Shown here one piece after another: positions 1 to 10,200 of a stretch of 64,000 bases of DNA. A program made the translations under genes and the position numbers. This stretch comes from Streptococcus parasanguinis (lineage in GTDB: Bacteria; Bacillota; Bacilli; Lactobacillales; Streptococcaceae): positions 338,501 to 402,500 of the forward strand of contig NZ_CP134147.1 of the NCBI RefSeq assembly GCF_032163505.1. Reading direction: 5' to 3'. Position 1 is the stretch's first letter, and every line of letters begins with the position of its first letter. A model generated the notes under the pieces. That model worked only from the letters and a program-made list of their open reading frames with translations. It was not told where the DNA came from and ran no database searches.

Positions 1-2
1 CT

Positions 3-572
3 TATCCCATTGAGTCTGTGACTTTTCAGACAGAGCGTGTTTTTCTAGAGCGCCATCCTGATTTTGTCAACAACTGGGGACTGGTCGAGGATGAAGAGAC
101 AGAAACCTGGTTAGGTAAGGATAGAAGACCTTATCCGTTGGCAACTGTTTCCAATCTGGACGTTTTGTTAGCAGATCGTTCGTATCAGGATCAAATTAGT
201 CAGTTGAAATTTCAGGCATTTTCAGAGGAACATGAATCTAGAGAAGTTGTGGATAGATATGTCGCTAAAGCTCTGAAGGATCCAGAAAGTCGCCTATATA
301 TTTTATTAAAAAACGGTCAGGTTATTGGAACTTGTACAGTTGATTTATCGAGTAATACGAATTACCTCTATGGTTTAGCAATAGCCGAACTTGAACGTGG
401 CAAAGGCTATGGGAGCTACCTGGCAAAATCCCTTGTCAACCAACTCATTGAGCAAAATGACAAGGCCTTTCAGATTGCCGTGGAAGACAGCAATGTAGGT
501 GCCAAACGTTTGTATGAAAAGATTGGCTTTGTCAAACAGACTCAGGTGGTTTATCTAGATAGGAAAGAGTGA
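3..572 (+). CDS. GNAT-family N-acetyltransferase, 5' end outside the window
   Basis: The frame is open from base 3, so the true start lies upstream of the window; the GTG at 18 is only the first possible start seen. The C-terminal half reads as a GNAT fold: a beta segment ending GTCTVDL, then YGLAIAELERGKGYGSYL, which carries the acetyl-CoA binding R/Q-x-x-G-x-G/A-type loop (ERGKGYG), then a helix, and finally the typical AKRLYEKIGF ending of the family. Members move an acetyl group from acetyl-CoA to an amine; the substrate cannot be told from sequence. It sits 4 bases before the nucleoside phosphorylase gene, and a GNAT gene near cysS is a familiar streptococcal arrangement. The family is clear, the function is not. 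Confidence 0.8.
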   Translation, partial: YPIESVTFQTERVFLERHPDFVNNWGLVEDEETETWLGKDRRPYPLATVSNLDVLLADRSYQDQISQLKFQAFSEEHESREVVDRYVAKALKDPESRLYILLKNGQVIGTCTVDLSSNTNYLYGLAIAELERGKGYGSYLAKSLVNQLIEQNDKAFQIAVEDSNVGAKRLYEKIGFVKQTQVVYLDRKE

Positions 573-576
573 ATAA

Positions 577-1341
577 ATGTTACTAGAAGAATTTGAAAAT
601 GTACCTGCTGTTATCGAGCCAACTGACCGAAGCCTTCTTAGTAGTGGAGAAATCTGTGATACTATAATTCTGTCTTTTAATGGAGAAATCCTTAAACGAG
701 TAAAGCAGATAGACGGAGTCTATGAAGGTGGCTATCTTACCAACCTAAATGGCAAATTTTCATGGTATATCTATGAAGTAGATGGACTTAAACTTGCAGT
801 TGCTATGGCTACTATTGGAGCTCCAATGGTTGTGGGTTTCTTAGAAGAACTCAAAGCGAGAGGCTTTAAGAACTTTATCGTTTTGGGCTCTTGCGGAGTT
901 CTAGATCAGTCTATTCAAGCAGATAAAATTATTATACCAAGTTCAGCTTTACGTGATGAAGGTACTAGTTATCACTATGCTCCAGCAAGTGATGAAATTT
1001 CTTATGATGAAGTGCTTCTCTCAACTCTGGAGAACGCTTTGAACAAATCTGGTATTGATCACATTCGGACTAAAGCTTGGACGACAGATGCCTTCTACCG
1101 TGAAACAGCTGCTAAGGTTAAACGAAGACTTGCAGCAGGAGCGAAAGTTGTAGATATGGAAGCTTCGGCTATCATGGCTTGGGCTCAATATCGACAAGCC
1201 AAGGTCTATCAATTTTTCTACACGGCTGACTATGTGGATCATCACAATCATGAATGGGATGCTAGACGTGAAGATAGAAAAGCAGATGCTATGACTTTCT
1301 TTAAGATTGCTGTCGATATTGCGTTAGAGTTGGAAAAATGA
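577..1341 (+). CDS. Nucleoside phosphorylase (PNP/UDP family)
   Basis: 254 residues, the normal length for the purine-nucleoside/uridine phosphorylase superfamily. Visible marks are the glycine-rich segment AMATIGAPMVVGFLEEL near residues 75-92, the FIVLGSCGVLD phosphate/ribose-site strand near 105-115, and VVDMEASAIMAWAQY near 190-204, the conserved ribose-binding Met-Glu of the family. These enzymes split nucleosides with phosphate to give base and ribose-1-phosphate for salvage in the cytoplasm. The base specificity (purine or uridine) cannot be decided here. It starts 4 bases after the GNAT gene and ends about 40 bases before cysS, so it is likely co-transcribed with the GNAT gene. Confidence 0.8.
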   Translation: MLLEEFENVPAVIEPTDRSLLSSGEICDTIILSFNGEILKRVKQIDGVYEGGYLTNLNGKFSWYIYEVDGLKLAVAMATIGAPMVVGFLEELKARGFKNFIVLGSCGVLDQSIQADKIIIPSSALRDEGTSYHYAPASDEISYDEVLLSTLENALNKSGIDHIRTKAWTTDAFYRETAAKVKRRLAAGAKVVDMEASAIMAWAQYRQAKVYQFFYTADYVDHHNHEWDARREDRKADAMTFFKIAVDIALELEK

Positions 1342-1382
1342 GAATATAGATTCAAAAGCTAGAAACAGAAAGGAAATGAAGC

Positions 1383-2726
1383 GTGTTAAAAATTTATGAC
1401 ACCATGTCTCGTGATTTGCGAGAATTTGTCCCAATCGAAGAAGGAAAGGTCCGCATGTATGTTTGTGGGCCAACAGTTTACAACTATATCCACGTTGGGA
1501 ATGCCCGTTCAACGGTAGCCTTTGACACGATTCGTCGCTATTTTGAGTATCGTGGCTACGAGGTTAACTACATTTCCAACTTTACAGATGTGGATGATAA
1601 GATTATCAACCGTGCTAAAGAAGAAGGCATTAGTCCTCAGGAAGTGGCAGACAAGTACATTGCGGCTTTTCGTGAAGACGTGACGGCTCTCGGGGTCAAA
1701 CCTGCAACCCGCCACCCTCGTGTGGTCGAGTTTATGGACGACATCATTCGCTTTGTCGCTGATTTGATCGAAAAAGGCTATGCCTACGAGAGCCAAGGGG
1801 ATGTTTATTTCCGTGTGGAAAAATCTCACAACTATGCTAAGTTAGCCAATAAAACTTTGGAAGACCTAGAGCTAGGCGCTTCTGGTCGGACAGATGAGGA
1901 AACTGCTCGCAAGGAAAATCCAGTCGACTTTGCCCTTTGGAAAGCTGCGAAGCCGGGTGAAGTTTCTTGGGACAGCCCTTGGGGACCTGGTCGTCCTGGC
2001 TGGCACATCGAGTGTTCAGTCATGTCAACGGGGATTTTAGGCGATACCATTGATATCCATGGTGGTGGAGCTGACCTTGAGTTTCCACACCATACCAATG
2101 AAATTGCCCAGTCTGAAGCCAAAACAGGCAAAACTTTTGCCAACTACTGGATGCACAATGGCTTTGTCAATATCGACAATGTCAAGATGTCCAAGTCCTT
2201 AGGTAACTTCATTACTGTGCATGATGCATTGAAGACCATCGACGGCCAAGTCCTTCGCTTCTTCTTTGCGACCCAGCACTACCGCAAGCCCATTAACTTC
2301 ACAGAAAAAGCGGTACGCGATGCGGAGACCAACCTCAAGTATTTGAAAAATACCTATGAGCAACCGTTCACAGGAGAAGTGGATCCAGCAGACTTGCAAG
2401 GCTTTGTGGACAAGTTTATCGCGGCGATGGATGAAGATATCAATGCAGCGAACGGAATTACTGTCGTCTTTGAATTGACCAAATGGATCAATTCAGGTCA
2501 CTACAACCAAGACGTTAAGGATGCCTTGACCAAGATGCTAGAAGTCTTTGGAGTGGTCTTTGTCGAGGAAGTCTTGGATGCAGATATTGAAGCCTTGATC
2601 GCGGAACGTCAAGAAGCGCGGGCTAAGAAAGATTTTGCGCGAGCAGATGCCATTCGCGATGAATTGGCTGCGCAAAGAATCAAGCTCTTGGATACAAAAG
2701 AAGGTGTAAGGTGGACACGTGATTGA
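1383..2726 (+). CDS. cysS: Cysteinyl-tRNA synthetase
   Basis: Charges tRNA-Cys with cysteine in the cytoplasm. The 447-residue protein has the class I signature HVGN in [11 protein letters not shown] (the HIGH equivalent, near residue 37), the zinc-site residues of the family (CGPTVYN, the [10 protein letters not shown] segment, HH in [14 protein letters not shown]) and the KMSKS loop in [10 protein letters not shown]. The start is GTG at 1383, preceded by AGGAAA about 6 bases upstream; the nearby ATG at 1376 is out of frame. The end overlaps the Mini-III RNase start by 8 bases, so the two are translationally coupled, an arrangement conserved across Firmicutes. Confidence 0.97.
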   Translation: MLKIYDTMSRDLREFVPIEEGKVRMYVCGPTVYNYIHVGNARSTVAFDTIRRYFEYRGYEVNYISNFTDVDDKIINRAKEEGISPQEVADKYIAAFREDVTALGVKPATRHPRVVEFMDDIIRFVADLIEKGYAYESQGDVYFRVEKSHNYAKLANKTLEDLELGASGRTDEETARKENPVDFALWKAAKPGEVSWDSPWGPGRPGWHIECSVMSTGILGDTIDIHGGGADLEFPHHTNEIAQSEAKTGKTFANYWMHNGFVNIDNVKMSKSLGNFITVHDALKTIDGQVLRFFFATQHYRKPINFTEKAVRDAETNLKYLKNTYEQPFTGEVDPADLQGFVDKFIAAMDEDINAANGITVVFELTKWINSGHYNQDVKDALTKMLEVFGVVFVEEVLDADIEALIAERQEARAKKDFARADAIRDELAAQRIKLLDTKEGVRWTRD

Positions 2727-3114
2727 TGTCAATCTAATCAATGGAATCGCCCTGGCCTTTGAGGGAGATGCGGTCTATTCCATGTATATTCGTAAGCACC
2801 TGATTTTTCAAGGGATGACCAAGCCTAATAAACTTCACCAAGCTGCAACCCGCTACGTCTCTGCCAAGGCCCAGGCTAGTCTGATTGCGATGATGTTGGA
2901 AGAAGAGCTTTTGACAGAGAAAGAAGTCGAGATCTATAAGCGCGGTCGCAATACCAATAGCCATACCAAGGCAAAAAATGCAGATGTCGTGACCTATCGC
3001 ATGTCGACGGGTTTTGAAGCGGTCATGGGTTACCTGCATCTGATGGATGAAATCAACCGCTTAGAGGAATTGGTAGCTTGGTGTATCCAAAAAGTGGAAG
3101 AAGGAACAAAATAG
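2719..3114 (+). CDS. mrnC: Mini-ribonuclease III
   Basis: 131 residues made of a single RNase III catalytic domain with no dsRNA-binding domain, the hallmark of Mini-III, which in Bacillus matures 23S rRNA ends. Conserved features are the start segment [20 protein letters not shown] with the catalytic-motif acidic residues, and the [12 protein letters not shown] segment followed by [16 protein letters not shown], which corresponds to the second acidic motif region. The GTG start at 2719 lies inside the end of cysS and has AAGGTG upstream; no better start is in frame. The last base of its TAG stop is shared with the start of the next gene, so cysS, mrnC and the regulator form one tight operon. 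Confidence 0.92.
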   Translation: MIDVNLINGIALAFEGDAVYSMYIRKHLIFQGMTKPNKLHQAATRYVSAKAQASLIAMMLEEELLTEKEVEIYKRGRNTNSHTKAKNADVVTYRMSTGFEAVMGYLHLMDEINRLEELVAWCIQKVEEGTK

Positions 3115-3974
3115 TGAAAAATATCAGAGAGTGGTTCCCTCAGGCAGAGGTGACGGAACACCCCAATCCACCAGCTGGTTATGTAGCCATTCCTCTGCAG
3201 GCCCAGCAATGGTTGCTACTGAAGGAAGAAGAGCTAACCGAACGAGAGAAACAATTGATTGCCTGGTTGGGCAGTGAGGAAGATTTTGCCCCCAACCCTT
3301 GGTACCAATACTTGATTGATGGAAAGGGAGAAGCCCCTCAAGTCATTAAAAAAATGCAACTTGTCTATTGCCACCTCTCGCACTCGACAGCGGAAGGGAC
3401 GGCTTCCTGGTTAGAGATGATGCAGACGCTTTTGCCCAACTTTCGGGCAGTCTTGCAACTGAGTGGACAGGACTATGTACTCATTCTAGATCAAGAGCAG
3501 TCGCTGACTGTGGCTGATATCTTAAAAGATACCGTCTCTGCCATGGAGTATGATTTTAATATTCGCTTATCCATCATGGTCGGGCAGGTATGGACCGAGT
3601 CAAAAGCTGGGAAAGTATCCCCGGTCATCCGAGCAGAACGGGCAGCCTTTCGAGCCTGGATCCGAGAAGGGCATCAAGGTGTTTACCGCTTTTCTCAACT
3701 CTACCTATGGGGAATTGAGCAGGCAGATTTGGATCTCCATCCTATCAAAGAACGCTTGCATCAGTTGATTGGGAGTCAAGACCAGTTGCAGGATATCATT
3801 GTTGCCCTCTGGGACAACGGGGCAGTTGTAACCAAGGCGGCCCAGCAACTTTATCTCCATCGCAATTCCCTTCAATACAAGATTGACAAGTGGGAGGAGT
3901 TGACGGGTCTCCAGTTGAAAAATCTGACCGATCTAGCCCTGTGCTATCATTTGGTCTTACAAGATGTGATTTAA
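3114..3974 (+). CDS. PucR/CdaR-like transcriptional regulator with C-terminal HTH
   Basis: About 286 residues from the GTG at 3114, which overlaps the mrnC stop (TAGTG) and has GAAGGA placed correctly upstream. The open frame extends further upstream but without support. The last 50 residues contain LYLHRNSLQYKIDKWEELTG, the helix-turn-helix typical of PucR/CdaR-type activators (the HRNTLxYRLxxI pattern), followed by LALCYHLVL. The front part has no recognised ligand domain. It is followed by a strong terminator, then a separate promoter region for msmK, so its link to sugar transport is only positional. DNA binding is well supported; the effector and target genes are unknown. Confidence 0.75.
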   Translation: MKNIREWFPQAEVTEHPNPPAGYVAIPLQAQQWLLLKEEELTEREKQLIAWLGSEEDFAPNPWYQYLIDGKGEAPQVIKKMQLVYCHLSHSTAEGTASWLEMMQTLLPNFRAVLQLSGQDYVLILDQEQSLTVADILKDTVSAMEYDFNIRLSIMVGQVWTESKAGKVSPVIRAERAAFRAWIREGHQGVYRFSQLYLWGIEQADLDLHPIKERLHQLIGSQDQLQDIIVALWDNGAVVTKAAQQLYLHRNSLQYKIDKWEELTGLQLKNLTDLALCYHLVLQDVI

Positions 3975-3988
3975 ACGGAATCAAATCC

Positions 3989-4027
3989 AGAGTTTTGTGC
4001 AACTTGCACAAAACTCTTTTTCTTTTT
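3989..4027 (+). terminator. Rho-independent terminator of the cysS operon
   Basis: AGAGTTTTGTGCAA pairs perfectly with TTGCACAAAACTCT, followed by a T-rich run (TTTTTCTTTTTT). It closes the cysS-mrnC-regulator operon just before the msmK promoter region. Confidence 0.9.
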
Positions 4028-4047
4028 TGTGAGATCTGCCATAGCAT

Positions 4048-4062
4048 TGTAAAGCGTTTTCA
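4048..4062 (-). promoter_or_regulatory. Candidate cre (CcpA) site upstream of msmK
   Basis: Read on the minus strand it is TGAAAACGCTTTACA, matching 12 of 14 positions of the CcpA consensus TGWAARCGYTWNCW. It lies inside a larger palindrome (ATTGTAAA at 4047-4054 and TTTACAAT at 4063-4070) about 35 bases before the msmK start. Carbon catabolite control of the shared sugar ATPase is expected, but binding is inferred. Confidence 0.55.
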
Positions 4063-4099
4063 TTTACAATAGAACTATAAAAATCAAAGGAGTACCATC

Positions 4100-5230
4100 A
4101 TGGTAGAATTAAATCTTAAAAATATTTACAAAAAATATCCCAACAGCGAACACTATTCAGTTGAAGACTTTAACTTGGACATCAAAGACAAAGAGTTTAT
4201 CGTTTTCGTAGGTCCTTCAGGATGTGGTAAATCAACAACTCTTCGTATGATCGCTGGTCTTGAAGATATCACAGAAGGTGAATGTTCCATCGATGGTACT
4301 GTTGTAAATAACGTAGCACCTAAAGACCGTGACATCGCCATGGTATTCCAAAACTACGCTCTTTACCCACACATGACTGTGTACGATAACATGGCATTTG
4401 GTTTGAAATTGCGTAAATACAGCAAGGAAGATATCGACAAACGTGTACAAGAAGCAGCTGAAATCCTTGGCTTGAAAGAATTCTTGGATCGTAAACCAGC
4501 TGACCTTTCTGGTGGTCAACGTCAACGTGTGGCTATGGGACGTGCCATTGTCCGTGATGCAAAAGTGTTCTTGATGGACGAACCTTTGTCAAACTTGGAT
4601 GCGAAACTTCGTGTATCCATGCGTGCTGAAATCGCGAAAATCCACCGCCGTATCGGAGCTACAACCATCTACGTAACTCACGACCAAACAGAAGCGATGA
4701 CACTTGCTGACCGTATCGTTATCATGTCTGCGACTAAAAACCCAGCTGGTACTGGTACAATTGGACGTGTGGAACAAATTGGTTCTCCGCAAGAAGTGTA
4801 CAAGAACCCTGTTAACAAATTCGTAGCTGGATTCATCGGAAGCCCTGCCATGAACTTCATTAACGTCAAGTTGGAAGGTGGCTACATCGTTACTAACGGC
4901 TTGAATTTGAAAGTTCCAGAAGGTGCTTTGAAAGTCTTGAAAGAAAAAGGCTATGATGGTAAAGAATTGATCTTTGGTATCCGTCCAGAAGACGTGAATA
5001 CAGAAGCTGCTTTCCTTGAAACTTTCCCAGAATCAGTCGTGAAAGCAACCATCTCTGTATCTGAGTTGCTTGGTTCTGAATCACACTTGTACTGCCAAGT
5101 TGGTGACAACGAATTCATCGCGAAAGTGGATGCGCGTGACTATCTTGGAACTGGTGAAACCATCGAGCTTGGATTTGACTTGAACAAAGCTCACTTCTTC
5201 GACAAAGAAACTGAAAAGACAGTATACTAA
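4100..5230 (+). CDS. msmK: Multi-sugar ABC transporter ATP-binding protein MsmK
   Basis: 376 residues, the standard length of MsmK/UgpC-type sugar importer ATPases. Motifs in order: Walker A GPSGCGKST near residues 38-46, Q-loop VFQNYALYPHMTV, signature LSGGQRQRVAMGRA near 135-148, Walker B VFLMDEPLSNLD, H-loop YVTHDQTEAM, then the OB-like regulatory domain (FGIRPEDV). In streptococci one such ATPase energises several carbohydrate importers that lack their own. Ribosome site AAAGGAG precedes the ATG. Its codon use is strongly biased to abundant codons, as for a highly expressed gene. The neighbour downstream is dexB, the pairing found in the msm cluster of Streptococcus mutans. Confidence 0.93.
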   Translation: MVELNLKNIYKKYPNSEHYSVEDFNLDIKDKEFIVFVGPSGCGKSTTLRMIAGLEDITEGECSIDGTVVNNVAPKDRDIAMVFQNYALYPHMTVYDNMAFGLKLRKYSKEDIDKRVQEAAEILGLKEFLDRKPADLSGGQRQRVAMGRAIVRDAKVFLMDEPLSNLDAKLRVSMRAEIAKIHRRIGATTIYVTHDQTEAMTLADRIVIMSATKNPAGTGTIGRVEQIGSPQEVYKNPVNKFVAGFIGSPAMNFINVKLEGGYIVTNGLNLKVPEGALKVLKEKGYDGKELIFGIRPEDVNTEAAFLETFPESVVKATISVSELLGSESHLYCQVGDNEFIAKVDARDYLGTGETIELGFDLNKAHFFDKETEKTVY

Positions 5231-5246
5231 TATCTACTGACACTAT

Positions 5247-5282
5247 AGAGACTGAAACGATTTGTCTCGGTCTCTTTCATTT
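5247..5282 (+). terminator. Weak hairpin between msmK and dexB
   Basis: AGAGAC and GTCTCT enclose a loop that can itself pair, followed by TTTCATTTT. It is a possible partial terminator or processing site reducing dexB relative to msmK; the short stem makes this uncertain. Confidence 0.4.
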
Positions 5283-5296
5283 TAAGGAGACAAGAC

Positions 5297-6964
5297 ATGG
5301 AAAAAGATTGGTGGAAGGGGAAGGTCGCTTACCAGATTTACCCAAAAAGCTTTAAGGACAGCAATGGCGATGGTGTTGGTGATTTAAAAGGAATCACGGA
5401 AAAACTCGATTACCTTCAACAGTTGGGGATTGATATTCTCTGGTTATCGCCTGTTTACAAGAGCCCTTTTATTGATCAGGGATATGATATTTCCGATTAT
5501 TATGCCATTGACCCCCTTTTTGGGAGCATGGAAGATATGGAAGAGTTGATTGCGGAAGGTAAGAAGCGAGGAATTTCTATCATTATGGACTTGGTGGTTA
5601 ACCATTGCTCCAGTCATCACGAGTGGTTCCAAAAGGCTTTAGCGGATCCAGATGGCCCTTATGCGGATTACTTTTATTTTATCGAAAGTGACAAAGAACC
5701 CAACAACTGGGAAAGTTACTTTGGGGGCAGTGTTTGGGAGCCGGTTCCTGGCACCAACAAATACTATCTTCATTCTTTCCACAAGGATCAGCCTGATCTC
5801 AATTGGCAAAACCCTGTCTTGCGCGAAGAAATTTACAGGATGATCAATTGGTGGTTGGACAAGGGAATCGCGGGCTTTAGGATCGATGCTATTATCAATA
5901 TCAAAAAAGATCTAGAATGGCGTTCGCTTCCGTCTGATCGCGAAAATGGCTTGGTCCCAGTACTGGAGTCTCTAGTGAATGCCCAATCGATTGAACCTTT
6001 CTTGCAAGAGTTAAAGGAGCGAACCTTCGCCAAGTACAATGCTTTCACTGTAGGAGAAGTTTTCAATGAAACCGATGAAGAATTGCATTTCTTCATTGGA
6101 AAAGACGGTGTCTTTTCTTCTATCTTTGACTTCAAGCAAACCTGCTTGGGGCAGGAAGGAAAGGGCTGGTTTGACCATACTCTTCCAACAGCAGATGAAC
6201 TCAAGGAAAGTATTTTCCAAGCCTATGAGCGCGCGGATAGCATTGGGATCCTCTCTACCATTATCGAGAATCATGACGAACCTCGTGGTGTGTCCCACTA
6301 TATCGCGGAAGGTCCAGTAAACGATACCAGTAAAAAAGCCCTGGGAACCATTCAAATCTTGCGCAAGGGAATTCCTTTTATCTATCAAGGCCAAGAAATT
6401 GGAATGGAAAACCAAATCTTTGAATCGGTGGAGGATTTTGATGATATCGCGACTATCAATGGCTACCATGTGGCTAAAGAAGCTGGTTTGAGCGAGGAAG
6501 AAGCCTTAGCAGTTATCGCCAAATACAGCCGGGATAATGCACGGACACCCATGCAGTGGTCAAGAGAGCCAGGTCTGGGCTTTAGCGATGGGCCAGCCTG
6601 GTTGATCAGTCCAAAACCAGATGTTGCCATCAATGTGGAAGATCAGGAAAAGGATCCCAATTCCATCTTGAATTATTATCGGCAGCTGACCGCCTTGTAC
6701 CGCCATCCCCTATACGGAAATACCATTCGGTTTGGAGATATGATCCCGGCTTATCGGGACCGTGAAAACATCATTGCTTTCGAACGCCGTGGGGACAAGC
6801 GTCTCTTGGTGATTAGCAATTTCCAAAATCGTGAGGCCACCCTGGAGTTGCCAGCTACGATTAAAACGGTCATTTTAAATAACACTGCAGGACTATTCCA
6901 AGAAGGAAATCAAGTGCTAGAATTGACCCCTTACCAAACGCTTGTGTTGGAATTGGTGGAATAA
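5297..6964 (+). CDS. dexB: Glucan 1,6-alpha-glucosidase / oligo-1,6-glucosidase (GH13)
   Basis: 555 residues, a full-length GH13 alpha-glucosidase of the DexB/oligo-1,6-glucosidase branch. The four GH13 regions are visible: MDLVVNHCSSHHEWF (region I), GFRIDAIINIKKD with the nucleophile Asp (II), FTVGEVFNET with the acid/base Glu (III), and IIENHDEPR with the transition-state Asp (IV). No signal peptide, so it acts inside the cell on imported isomalto-oligosaccharides or dextran fragments. It sits 66 bases after msmK, whose ATPase drives that import. Ribosome site AAGGAG is well placed. DexB and MalL-type enzymes are close, so the exact preferred substrate is inferred from context. Confidence 0.9.
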   Translation: MEKDWWKGKVAYQIYPKSFKDSNGDGVGDLKGITEKLDYLQQLGIDILWLSPVYKSPFIDQGYDISDYYAIDPLFGSMEDMEELIAEGKKRGISIIMDLVVNHCSSHHEWFQKALADPDGPYADYFYFIESDKEPNNWESYFGGSVWEPVPGTNKYYLHSFHKDQPDLNWQNPVLREEIYRMINWWLDKGIAGFRIDAIINIKKDLEWRSLPSDRENGLVPVLESLVNAQSIEPFLQELKERTFAKYNAFTVGEVFNETDEELHFFIGKDGVFSSIFDFKQTCLGQEGKGWFDHTLPTADELKESIFQAYERADSIGILSTIIENHDEPRGVSHYIAEGPVNDTSKKALGTIQILRKGIPFIYQGQEIGMENQIFESVEDFDDIATINGYHVAKEAGLSEEEALAVIAKYSRDNARTPMQWSREPGLGFSDGPAWLISPKPDVAINVEDQEKDPNSILNYYRQLTALYRHPLYGNTIRFGDMIPAYRDRENIIAFERRGDKRLLVISNFQNREATLELPATIKTVILNNTAGLFQEGNQVLELTPYQTLVLELVE

Positions 6965-7076
6965 GGAGAATCTTTGCATCAGTGTTAGGATTTAATGTAG
7001 AATAGTATGTTCATTAAATATTCTGGAGAAATTTACAAAAGTTTTCTATACTTTAGAATCAGTCAAGTATAAACTG

Positions 7077-7212
7077 AAGCTTTCCGCTGTGAGAAAAGTG
7101 TTTGAAACATTATTGTTTCAAACACTCGGGAGTTTTGAGATCTTAGGCTCAAAACTAAGTCATGGAACTTCGAAGAAGTTCGCTGACGTCCGTACTCACC
7201 TAAGGAAAGTTT
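7077..7212. other. Multi-hairpin structured intergenic element, copy A
   Basis: An outer helix (CTTTCC at 7080 with GGAAAG at 7204, then GTGAG at 7089 with CTCAC at 7195) encloses three hairpins: AGTGTTTGAAAC/GTTTCAAACACT at 7097-7126, AGTTTTGAG/CTCAAAACT at 7131-7156 with AGG in its loop, and GAACTTC/GAAGTTC at 7165-7181, then GCTGACGTCC. The same order of helices and the same unpaired words (AGGCTCAAAA, TAAGT, ACGTCC, TAAGG) occur between grpE and dnaK at 58,292-58,452. It may be a structured RNA or a small mobile repeat family. I do not recognise it. Confidence 0.6.
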
Positions 7213-7235
7213 TGAAAGATATTTTATCTCCAGAA

Positions 7236-7265
7236 AGAACCTTCGCAGATGCGAAGGTTCTTTTC
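7236..7265. terminator. Bidirectional terminator between dexB and the M14 peptidase gene
   Basis: AGAACCTTCGCA and TGCGAAGGTTCT form a perfect 12-bp stem with a 2-base loop. A T run follows on the plus strand, and upstream A residues serve the convergent minus-strand peptidase gene. Confidence 0.8.
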
Positions 7266-7291
7266 ATGTCATCCAAGTCTAAAGCTGGAAC

Positions 7292-10200
7292 TTACTCAAC
7301 TTCTTTCTTTTTCAAGAGGAGGAAGCCTCCGCTTACAGCTAACAAGAAGCCTGAAAGAATGAAGTGTGCAGTTGTGTCTTCTCCAGTTTGTGGCAATTGT
7401 GCCTTGGCTGGACTTTCTTGGAAGCTTTGTCCTACTTGGTAAGTCAAGGCTTGCACGCTTTCTCCATTTTCAGTTGTCGTTTCTTTTTGTGGAAGGAGCA
7501 CTTTAGGAGTGTCCTTCTTGGCTAAGATTGGCTGTGGATTGCTTGTTTGGTTATGAATTGGAACCACTACTTGATCTGGTTCTTTAGCTGGAACGTAATC
7601 CATCAAACTTGCCAACTTGCTGCCAAAGATCGCATTGGTTACCCAGCGGAAGAAGTGGACAGGGTGTTGACGGTTGGTTGGATTTCCTGCATAGACAAAG
7701 AGTGGTTGTCCCATGAGTTCTCCAGAGATCGCCATGACTTTGTTGGCTAGAACATCGTTATGTGGCCACCAGCCAGCAATGTAGTAGTCGCTCGGAGCGA
7801 TACTCATCAAGGTTTTGAAATGCTCTGGAACCTTTTCAATCCAGTTTCCTGAGTTGGAGTAGAAGAGGGTATTCTTCTTGTATCCGCTGGTCAATGGATC
7901 CTGATCATCAATGATCGCTTTCATCAAGCCTTCGTAGTCGCTACCGCCTTTTAATTTTTCAGCGTCAAATCCTGTAAGAACTCCCAATTTTTCCAATTTT
8001 TGCATGGCTTCCCCACCAATGACAAGGGTTGGTTTCTTACCAAAAATGGAAGCGTCGAAGCGGTTGCTTTCCAAAATAACAACATCCGCTTCTTCTGGAG
8101 TATTGACGATTTGGAAGCCTAATTTTTCAAGGACTAGACTAGTATGAGCAGAAGCATCTACTCCAGCCCAATTATAGTGGTAGTTTGGAGAGTAGACCTT
8201 CATCGGTTTCAAGGTTGGTCCGCTTGGCACCTTGTAGAGGGCATCCCCATAAATGGCATAGTTTGGTAGGAGCGAAGCAAAGGTATCGCGGTCAACGATG
8301 TAGCCATCATCTGTTAGGTAGACGGATTTTCCTTGTGCAATAGCCTGGTTGACAGCTTTAACGGCACTGGCTGAGGTATTTGCGATTACATAGTAAGGAG
8401 CTTTTGGATCGATCTCAGAAGTACGAGTGGCGCGGGTGGTGGTGACTTCTCCTAATTTTCCGTTGAAAAGACCATCCGCAAAGACAGGTTCGGACTTGAA
8501 CCCTCTCATATCTGGGAAGTTGACCAGCAACTCTGCGTACATAGCAGCCCAGGCAGATTCGTTGGAACCCTTGTAGAGAATGTGGTTAGCATAGCCACGT
8601 TTGGCTTGGGCCATGTCAATGACTAAGTCCCCTTTTTTATAGTTGCCAATATCTTCTTTGAGTTCCTTGACGAGGACACCATTGCGTTTGAAGTAGTCGA
8701 TCATATTGAAGGCTTCTTGGGCATCGTTGTCTTTGTCGAGGCTCATTGGGATGACGTAGTAGTCTGGGAAGAATTTCGGACGACCATTTTTCACACGTCC
8801 AACGATTTCTCCATTTGGGCCGACCAGTTCATTTTCGGCTTTTGGATCTTCGGTTTTATTGAGACCGCGCAGGTAGAAGTTGAGACGCATCTCAAGGAGA
8901 CGGTCCGGATCTTGGTTGAGGAAGTCAATCCCTCCTAGGACAGCATTGCGACCTGCTTTGTAGGATTCTTCATTTCCTTCCGGAATTTCGATGGTATGGC
9001 CTAAGATACCATGGTAGACAGCATAAACTCCTGTATAGCCAGAGAAGGAGTCATCCCAGCCATCGCCCCAATCCAGTTTTGGAATGATGTAACTATTGTA
9101 TTTAGAATTGGCAACTCCTGCCCGTCCCATATGATGGGCATTTTCTAGCATCAGGTCTGACAGAAGATCGTATTCAAAGTTCGGATCATGTGGTGGCGTT
9201 GCAGGTTCGATTAAGAATTCTTTGACAAAACCGTGTAAGTCGTAGAGAGCAATCGGATTCCACTTGTTGATCATTTGGATAACCGTGCGAACTTCCGGAT
9301 TTGTTTGGTAGCTGGCATCCCGGTTTGGATCGAGCCCGTTTGCTAGGGCCCGCAGGTTGAGAGCATCCCCATCTGGGTTTTCCGTGAAGTCAAATAAGAA
9401 AATGAATTTATTGAGCAAGCTTGGAATATCTAGCGTGACAGTTTTAGCATTTCCAGCTTCATCTGTAGTGTTAAAGGTCACCTTTTCCTTGGTCGCAAAG
9501 GTATTGAAGAGGCCTGTGATGATATCAATGCCTGGCTGTTCATCTGCGTGGGTGTTGTGGACTAAGACAGGTAATTTGTAATCCAAGGTCTTGTCTTTTA
9601 GTGCGGCCAGCATTTCGCTTGGCTTGGTCAAGGCTGTAGGGTTGGTACTAGACAGGTAGTGATCGATGCTGGCTTGGTCCTTGCTCACGATCCCCATCTT
9701 CATATCCCGTCCTTGGGCACTCTTGCCAAGGGTTTCCAGCTGCACTAAACGATCGGGTTTCGCTTCTTCCTTGGATTTTTCGATGGCAGCCAGCATCTCT
9801 TCATGCGTATGGTAGTCTTGGTAAGGTCGAAAAACAAGGGTCTTATTGATGGTCACACCCAAGTCTGCATTGGTCCCGACTAGTTCATGGTTGCCGATGT
9901 AGTTGCGATAAGTCCGGCGAATATTATTTGGGCTACGAAGACTGAGATCTTCACCAAAGAGATCCTGCACGTCAATGTGGAGATCCAGATCATTGCCGTT
10001 TGCGGTCTCTGTGATGGTAAGGAATGGATCCTTGCTCAGTGTTCCTGTCTCCATATCCCAAGTTTTCCACTCAGAGAGAGGCTTATTGTCTAAGGTCCAG
10101 TTGATCTTGCCAGCAGCTTGAGCTTTTTCTTGGACTTTGTCATCAATCGTACTCTTTTCAGAGAGATAAATGGTGCTATCAGCCAATCGTGTCGCTTGGT

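Noticed and set aside
7077-7212. Possible BOX or RUP repeat of pneumococcus
   Set aside because: Neither the BOX boxA/boxC words nor the RUP ends were found; the element at 58.3 kb is the only relative I can see.
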